In this document: one piece after another, positions 57,671 to 64,000 of the stretch
Layout of the letters: the number at the start of each line of letters is the position of its first letter
Position numbering within the stretch: position 1 is the first letter of the stretch
Source: Anomaloglossus baeobatrachus
Taxonomy: Eukaryota; Chordata; Amphibia; Anura; Aromobatidae
Direction: 5' to 3'
Length of the DNA: 64,000 nucleotides
Assembly: GCF_048569485.1 (NCBI RefSeq)
Contig: NW_027445261.1
Location: forward strand, 310,001 to 374,000
Made by a program: the position numbers and the translations under genes
Notes under the pieces: generated by a model
The model's input: only the letters and a program-made list of their open reading frames with translations
Databases searched by the model: none
Told to the model about the DNA's origin: nothing

Positions 57671-58535
57671 CTTTACCCCATATTCCAGATGTGGCCTTAC
57701 AAGTGATTTATAGAGGGGTAACAATACGTTGGGATCATCGGATCTAATCTCCCTTTTTATACACCCTAAAATCTTGTTTGCGTTAGAATAAACAATAACA
57801 TCATAAAGGTATAGCAGTACCGTTTCAAAGTTTCGGTGTCCCAAGCAGCATTCCATCAGCCTCTGGAAGGTTCCTGGCAAATTGCACAGCTCGAAGGGCA
57901 TGCTTTTGAACTCGCAGAGACCCATCGGGGTGGCAAAGGCGGTCTTCTTCCGGTCTGCCTCAGCAACGGACACTTGCCAATAGTGACTAGTGAGATCAAG
58001 GGTAGAAAAATAATTTGCAGTTGTCAATGCAGCTAGCTATTCCTCAATACAGGGGAGTGGTGCTGTCCTTCTTCTTTAACAGGACCAACGGAGCTGCCCA
58101 GAGGCTACAACTGTCACGGATAACCCCAGCCTCCTTCATGTTGCTCAACATGTCCTTGGTACACTGGTAATGTGCAGGTAGATTTGGCTTATATCTCTCT
58201 TTGATGGGTGGGTGTGCACTTGTGGGGATGTAGTGTTTGACCCCTTTTATTTTTCAAAAGTCTAGCGGATGTTTGCTGAAGACTTGCTCGTATTCTTGCA
58301 CTAGCCTGTAGACCCCCTTCTTGTGATGTGAAGGTGTGGAGTCAGTGCCTACGTGTAATTCCTTACACCACTCCTCTGGCTGACTTGGTGAGCTGTCACT
58401 GAATGGGTGGGCTGAAGCAATGGTGGATGCTGCTGTTTGGATAGCATGTGTATCTACTGAGAACAGCTTATCAATGGTGGCAAATCGGAGCAGCTTAATC
58501 TTTTGCTCTCCGCAGTTCAACACTCTCATGGGCAC
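57671..58535 (-). mobile_element. LINE and Gypsy RT fragments, copy 3
   Basis: Same arrangement as 18911-19777. The LINE part reads on into LVRPHLEYGVKS. Confidence 0.82.
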
Positions 58536-58804
58536 TCTTCCCTTCCATATTAATGAATAAAACTATGATGTAAATAGCATATAGATACCCCACAAATGCA
58601 GATAAAAGTAGGTTATGGGAAAAGGGGGAAGAGAGAAACAGGAAAATAGTGGAATAAAGTATAACTTCCAGGTGGGAGAGGAAATGGCAGCACAGCCAGT
58701 GGAGGTGAAGCAAGGGGAGCCTGCAACTAAAGAGTTGAGAGCGTTATCACATGGTGACTGAGCCTGATTGTAACGGGAGCATAGAGGTGCCGATCCTGTC
58801 TTAC

Positions 58805-59019
58805 CTGCGTTGGTGTAGAAGTGGGTGTCCTGTGGTGGAGTCAGCTATGTGCAGTGGTGGCCGTGGGTTCTTTTATGTGCGACCGTAGTAATAGCTGTGC
58901 CCACTTCCTGTATGGGAGTGGAATGCAGTGAGGCTAATGGAACGCACGCCTGCGCATTTGTGTTTAACGTCGCGCATGTGCAGAACGGAGAAAAGGCTGC
59001 GCTCACTTCCTAATGAAAG
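58805..59019 (-). promoter_or_regulatory. Promoter-like block, copy 3
   Basis: Counterpart of 20047-20261, with the TATA-like word, Ets-like and NRF1-like words and donor kept apart from a few substitutions. Confidence 0.35.
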
Positions 59020-59418
59020 GGAGTGAGACGCAGCTGGGAAGGGAAGGGAAAAGATTAGGGTTTGGGGATGATGAAAGGGCTTTCTACGGGCAAGGATGGC
59101 AAAGGGTGGCAGTGACGGAAAGTCAGGCAGATGGTCCTGTCCTGTCCTGTCCGTCCGTCTTTTTGTATCATGAATTGGAAAGACTGCAAGGGGGAGGGGA
59201 GGTGCTTGTGCCCAAAAGGAGGAGTTATTCAGATTCATTGCAGTGGGCGGCGGCTGCAAAAAGTACCATTCTCCTTGTTTTTGCTCTGCAAAACAGCCTT
59301 TTCAAGGGTTTGGCTTGGGTGACAAAATGTCTTCTGTAGGCGTGGGTTTGTCTCCCTCTCCCTAAGATGTGTCCGGTATAGGCCAGGGTGCCACTCAAGG
59401 CCGTAACCAATTCGGGTT

Positions 59419-59791
59419 ATAGCTTCTCAGCCTTTTGGCTAAGATCAAGTGTAGTTTCGGAGGACGCTACCTTGGTCGGTACTGGAAGGTGCCTGGGATT
59501 GCACGTCTGCCGGCCTTGAGGGAGTGTGTGCGCCTTCTGGTGACACATAGCCCTCTTGTGCCTGGACGGTTCCCAGGCAACGGGAGGCGATCACCTTTGT
59601 TATTTTGAAGTCCTACTGATAAACAGAAAAAAAAAAAATTAAATCTGTTCTTATCAGTTTAATATCTGATACGTCCCCTCTCTAGGGACCATATATTAAA
59701 TGGATTTTTAGAACAAGGAGATGGAAAAAATCTTGCTCTGTCCACTCCACGCATTGACCTGGTATTGCAGTACCTCCAGGACCGGTGCACC
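59419..59791 (+). pseudogene. U2 snRNA copy split by an insert, copy 3
   Basis: Same split structure as 20660-21033; insert 59456-59642, 3' box at 59805-59819. Carries its own substitutions (tctcag in place of tctcgg). Confidence 0.88.
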
Positions 59792-60089
59792 CCTTCTTAA
59801 CCGAGTTTCCAAAAGCAGAACTCAATTCACCTGATTCAAATGAGCCTCATTAGTGAATTGAAAGAAAGCAAAAACTTTATATGCACCTCAATTTGGCCAA
59901 TTCACTTTTCACACTTTCACCCTTTTTTTTTATCTTTCACACCTTTTACTTGCTTTATTGATGCAAAAGCTGTGCCAAATAGCAAACTCATCTCCACTCA
60001 ACTTGACCAACTCTGCTATGTCCCGTGCAGTATCTTATTCTCAGTCTTATCTAGATCATTTGCAATTGAATAGAATAGATCCCTTTTGG

Positions 60090-60717
60090 ACACATTGGAT
60101 TCAGCTGCTGCAGTGACTGCAGGTGTTAGAAGATGCAGACTTGGCATCAGGTGCTGTCTATCAGATTCCACTCCAATTAAAGCTTCCATTGTTTTTCGGT
60201 GTTTTCTTTGAGCAATGATGATGTCTTTAGTGATCTGTTGGCTCCCTCTCCTGGAGGAAGAGTTTGCTTGCTCTTGGACTTTCAAAAAGAGAGGTCATGA
60301 TAGACATTTAGCTTCTGAGCCCAATTGGGGACAGTCATGGGTGATGAATGTTTTGCAACCTGCTGCGAAGCCTGATACCGCAATATAAGGAACGTCAAAT
60401 ACTAAGAATGGGCGGCCTATGAAAGAATTAGTACTTTCATTAAGCATACTTAAACGGCTAATTGGGAATAGACAAACTGTAAAAAGCCCTCTGAGAAAGC
60501 CCCTCTCTATCCTTTGTCAGTAAGCTTTTCTGTAGTCTGCCTGTTGATGTATTTTCCGTTTGAACAGTGCACAACATGAAGTGACGGAACACTGGCTTGT
60601 CACAATGTCCCCCGCTGACATCACAATAGCGCTGCTGCCTAGAAAGCCAGCTGCGCAGCAGAAGTTGCTCTTTGGGTGGGATGGTGGGCTAATGTATCTA
60701 TTCCTGCTTGGTGAGAG
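60090..60717. other. Stretch with no gene seen
   Basis: Unique to this place. A frame on the minus strand at 60016-60285 crosses the unit T edge, so it is a chance frame. No family recognised. Confidence 0.5.
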
Positions 60718-60882
60718 TTTGACATGATCTAGAGCAACGAGTTCCAGCGGCTAGCGGTTGATTATTGGCTGTAATGGGGCTTTCTGGCTGGTGCTAGCCT
60801 TTCTTCTTAGCACACAGGAACCACAATCCCTACACCATGCTTCGATGGATTCTCTCATCCCAGCCCAGTAAAACTACATATT
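60718..60882 (-). mobile_element. Gypsy integrase fragment
   Basis: Minus strand gives the zinc-binding integrase stretch and LELVALDHVK. Close relative of 6789-6925 and slightly longer. Confidence 0.7.
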
Positions 60883-60884
60883 TC

Positions 60885-61496
60885 ACACAGTTATAGGCAG
60901 CCCATGGGCATTCACCTGGATTAAAACCCATAACAGCTCATAGACCAAACAATCAATCTACCACTGGACCAAAGACAGGAAGCTAAATCCACTGCCTGCG
61001 GTAACTAACTTAATCCTATAGGCTACTCACACAACAAACCCAAGAGAAAGGAAAAAAACATGGCTTCGATTATCCATCCAATGAAAACGCATAACCATTG
61101 TGAGCCATTGGACAATGCAATTGCACACATGGTGACATGGTGCACGGCCCAATGAATCAAGTCTGTACTTCATATTCACGGTTTAAGCCCTTGGGTTTTA
61201 ATGTGTCCAGAGTACATATCCAGAAAGATTCCCTTTTTTTGTGCTAAGCACAAGTCAACAATACATTGTAAGCAGATTCTATTACCAGTCCCACACCATT
61301 TTGTGACGCATAATCACACAGTGGCCCAATTAAGATTCCAAGTCATCGAACATGTCCCAGCCATACGCAGAGGAGGCAATAGAATTAGGAAGCTCAAAGA
61401 AAGGGAATCTTTCTGGATATATACTCTGGGCACGTTGGAACCCAAGGGCTTAAACCATGAATATGAAGAACCGACTTGATTCATTGGGCCGTGCAC
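60885..61496 (+). mobile_element. Penelope-like end cluster, copy 2
   Basis: Direct repeat of 52871-53494, with GIY-YIG C-terminal coding at 61375-61479 and the inverted 95-bp copy at 61143-61240. Confidence 0.75.
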
Positions 61497-61935
61497 ATTT
61501 TTTCTAACGCCCGGTTCTTTTTCGTGTTCACACTATATATGGTTCCACTATGTATGGAGTTCCATTCTTCCTTGTTTTTTATTTGTCATGTTTGTCATGT
61601 CTGATCAACTGGTTACATTATGTCTGATTACCTTGTCTAACAGTTTTTTCTCCCCTTTCTTTACCTTCCATGTTCCCATAGTCACGTGAAATATCCCTGT
61701 TGCACTTGATTACGGCTCACTATTCACTATAGGATGTCTTATATCTAACATCACACTCTCACCCATCAGCACTCTATAGGTTTGTATAAGGTATGCGCTT
61801 ACACATCCGGTCCTCCATAGGTATTTCCACTTATGTAACACTATCCCTATGATCACTCATAACTCATACCCTTGTAGTCAATTACAGCCTCCTCTCTCCC
61901 CCCCTCCCCTTCTCCCTTTCCATCTATAATTTTGC
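61497..61935. repeat. Inverted copy of 53766-54110 plus short unique part
   Basis: 61600-61930 is the reverse complement of 53766-54110 with few differences. It ends at the junction with the 138-bp array. Confidence 0.85.
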
Positions 61936-63862
61936 CATATATACTAGCAAACACTCAGTGTACCTAGTGGCATCCTATTCGTGGCTATTGGACCTTGCTA
62001 TAGTCCCACTAGTGCCAAGACATTTGCAGAGCGCATCTGCCTGCGTTGCACACTCCAACTAATTATAAGTAAGCCATTATACTAGCAAACACTCAGTGTA
62101 CCTAGTGGCATCCTATACGTGGCTATTGGACCTTGCTATAGTCCCACTAGTGCCAAGACATTTGCAGAGCGCATCTGCCTGCGTTGCACACTCCAACTAA
62201 TTATAAGTAAGCCATTATACTAGCAAACACTCAGTGTACCTAGTGGCATCCTATACGTGGCTATTGGACCTTGCTATAGTCCCACTAGTGCCAAGACATT
62301 TGCAGAGCGCATCTGCCTGCGTTGCACACTCCAACTAATTATAAGTAAGCCATTATACTAGCAAACACTCAGTGTACCTAGTGGCATCCTATACGTGGCT
62401 ATTGGACCTTGCTATAGTCCCACTAGTGCCAAGACATTTGCAGAGCGCATCTGCCTGCGTTGCACACTCCAACTAATTATAAGTAAGCCATTATACTAGC
62501 AAAAACTCAGTGTACCTAGTGGCATCCTATCTGTGGCTATTGGACTTTGCTATAGTCCCACTAGTGCAAAGACATTTGCAGAGCACGTCTGCCTGCATTG
62601 CACACTCCAACTTTTTTAAACTAAGCAATTTTACTAGCAAACACTCAGTGTACCTAGTGGCATCCTATACGTGGCTATTGGACTTTGCTATAGTCCCACT
62701 AGTGCCAAGACATTTGCAGAGCGCATCTGCCTGCGTTGCACACTCCAACTAATTTTAACTTAGCCATTATACTAGCAAACACTCAGTGTACCTAGTGGCA
62801 TCCTATACGTGGCTATTGGACTTTGCTATAGTCCCACTAGTGCCAAGACATTTGCAGAGCGCATCTGCCTGCGTTGCACACTCCAACTAATTATAAGTAA
62901 GCCATTATACTAGCAAACACTCAGTGTACCTAGTGGCATCCTATACGTGGCTATTGGACCTTGCTATAGTCCCACTAGTGCCAAGACATTTGCAGAGCGC
63001 ATCTGCCTGCGTTGCACACTCCAACTAATTATAAGTAAGCCATTATACTAGCAAACACTCAGTGTACCTAGTGGCATCCTATACGTGGCTATTGGACTTT
63101 GCTATAGTCCCACTAGTGCCAAGACATTTGCAGAGCGCATCTGCCTGCGTTGCACACTCCAACTAATTATAAGTAAGCCATTATACTAGCAAACACTCAG
63201 TGTACCTAGTGGCATCCTATACGTGGCTATTGGACCTTGCTATAGTCCCACTAGTGCCAAGACATTTGCAGAGCGCATCTGCCTGCGTTGCACACTCCAA
63301 CTAATTATAAGTAAGCCATTATACTAGCAAATACTCAGTGTACCTAGTGGCATCCTATCTGTGGCTATTGGACTTTGCTATAGTCCCACTAGTGCCAAGA
63401 CATTTGCAGAGCGCATCTGCCTGCGTTGCACACTCCAACTAATTATAAGTAAGCCATTATACTAGCAAACACTCAGTGTACCTAGTGGCATCCTATACGT
63501 GGCTATTGGACTTTGCTATAGTCCCACTAGTGCCAAGACATTTGCAGAGCGCATCTGCCTGCGTTGCACACTCCAACTAATTATAAGTAAGCCATTATAC
63601 TAGCAAACACTCAGTGTACCTAGTGGCATCCTATACGTGGCTATTGGACTTTGCTATAGTCCCACTAGTGCCAAGACATTTGCAGAGCGCATCTGCCTGC
63701 GTTGCACACTCCAACTAATTTTAACTTAACCATTATACTAGCAAACACTCAGTGTACCTAGTGGCATCCTATACGTGGCTATTGGACTTTGCTATAGTCC
63801 CACTAGTGCCAAGACATTTGCAGAGCGCATCTGCCTGCGTTGCACACTCCAACTCATTATAA
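61936..63862. repeat. 138-bp tandem array, second copy
   Basis: Fourteen units of the hAT-2 repeat, with the same variant types. The last seven to eight units follow nearly the same order of variants as the last units of 35948-39292, while the array is ten units shorter. Confidence 0.95.
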
Positions 63863-63993
63863 CTAAGTTGCATTGTCAGGGATATTTATTCTTTATTATT
63901 CTGCTGTTAATAAAGCTAGACCACCACTGCAATCTTCACCACCTCTCAATTTTTACTACCACATTTTCAGTCCACAATCTTGTCGCAATCAAC

Positions 63994-64000
63994 ATGAGTG
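63994..64000 (+). CDS. Start of a second hAT-2-type transposase, cut by the window
   Basis: atgagtg, preceded by the same 120-bp leader as the ATG at 39413. Only the first two codons are visible, so nothing can be said of its state. Confidence 0.7.

Larger units (their letters stand above)
54721..60089 (+). repeat. Unit T, copy 3
   Basis: Colinear with 15965-21331 and more diverged from both arms than they are from each other. Left flank (tcatgtgact) and right flank (acacattggattcagc) are unrelated to the arms' flanks, which fixes both edges of the unit. Confidence 0.93.
61936..64000 (+). mobile_element. Second hAT-2-type copy, 5' part lost
   Basis: Begins inside the 138-bp array: no terminal repeat and no 5' region. 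After the array, 63863-64000 repeats 39294-39422 almost base for base, including the leader and the transposase ATG at 63994. The rest is outside the window. Offset to hAT-2 at the ATG is 24581. Confidence 0.9.

Noticed and set aside
60016-60285. 89-codon minus-strand frame
   Set aside because: It crosses the edge of unit T, so it joins unrelated sequence by chance.

Overview
The window reads as a non-coding, transposon-saturated stretch of a vertebrate genome, most likely an anuran amphibian. That is an inference from the mix: Ty3/Gypsy, DIRS and Penelope-like retroelements, CR1/L2-type LINEs, large hAT DNA transposons, a fold-back MITE, and U2 snRNA and KMT5A-like SET fragments with vertebrate features. 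I see no intact ordinary host gene. The one long intact reading frame is a hAT transposase.

Layout. (1) 1-28262 is a giant inverted repeat: arms 1-12717 and 15544-28262 around a 2826-bp spacer. The arms differ by scattered single bases and only a few small indels. From the outside in, each arm holds the end of a hAT element (hAT-1), a Ty3/Gypsy pol fossil with LTR-like flanks, a mosaic of smaller Gypsy and LINE pieces, and a 5.37-kb 'unit T'. Unit T contains a split U2 snRNA copy, a promoter-like block, two KMT5A-like SET exons abutting a Gypsy integrase piece, a hammerhead-bearing Penelope-like insertion with 14-bp target duplications, and a 575-bp MITE. The spacer holds a Penelope-like remnant interrupted by a 5'-truncated LINE. 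(2) 27126-33435 is hAT-1, with perfect 8-bp target duplications (TTTATTAG) and an uninterrupted transposase of about 1100 residues; its outer 1.1 kb is also the outer end of the palindrome. (3) 33444-35144 is a short spacer with a hammerhead-like motif, a MITE-like piece and a DIRS-like fossil. (4) 35153-47351 is hAT-2, 12.2 kb, inserted into the DIRS fossil with perfect 8-bp duplications (CTCCTGGA). It carries about 24 copies of a 138-bp repeat before the transposase and about 17 copies of a 234-bp repeat after it. The first copy of the 234-bp repeat is the transposase's own 3' coding end. (5) 47360-52083 holds the rest of the DIRS fossil and a decayed gene of an unnamed family, interrupted by solo LTRs. 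(6) 52871-54110 and 60885-61935 are matching Penelope-like end clusters that bracket a third copy of unit T (54721-60089). (7) 61936-64000 is a second hAT-2-type copy, entered inside its 138-bp array; its transposase start codon lies at 63994 and the gene runs off the window.

The main theme is DNA transposons that carry and grow tandem arrays, and large segments that have moved with them. The palindrome formed after hAT-1 had inserted, because both arms carry hAT-1 with the same target duplication. Unit T exists in three copies, each starting exactly at a MITE terminus.
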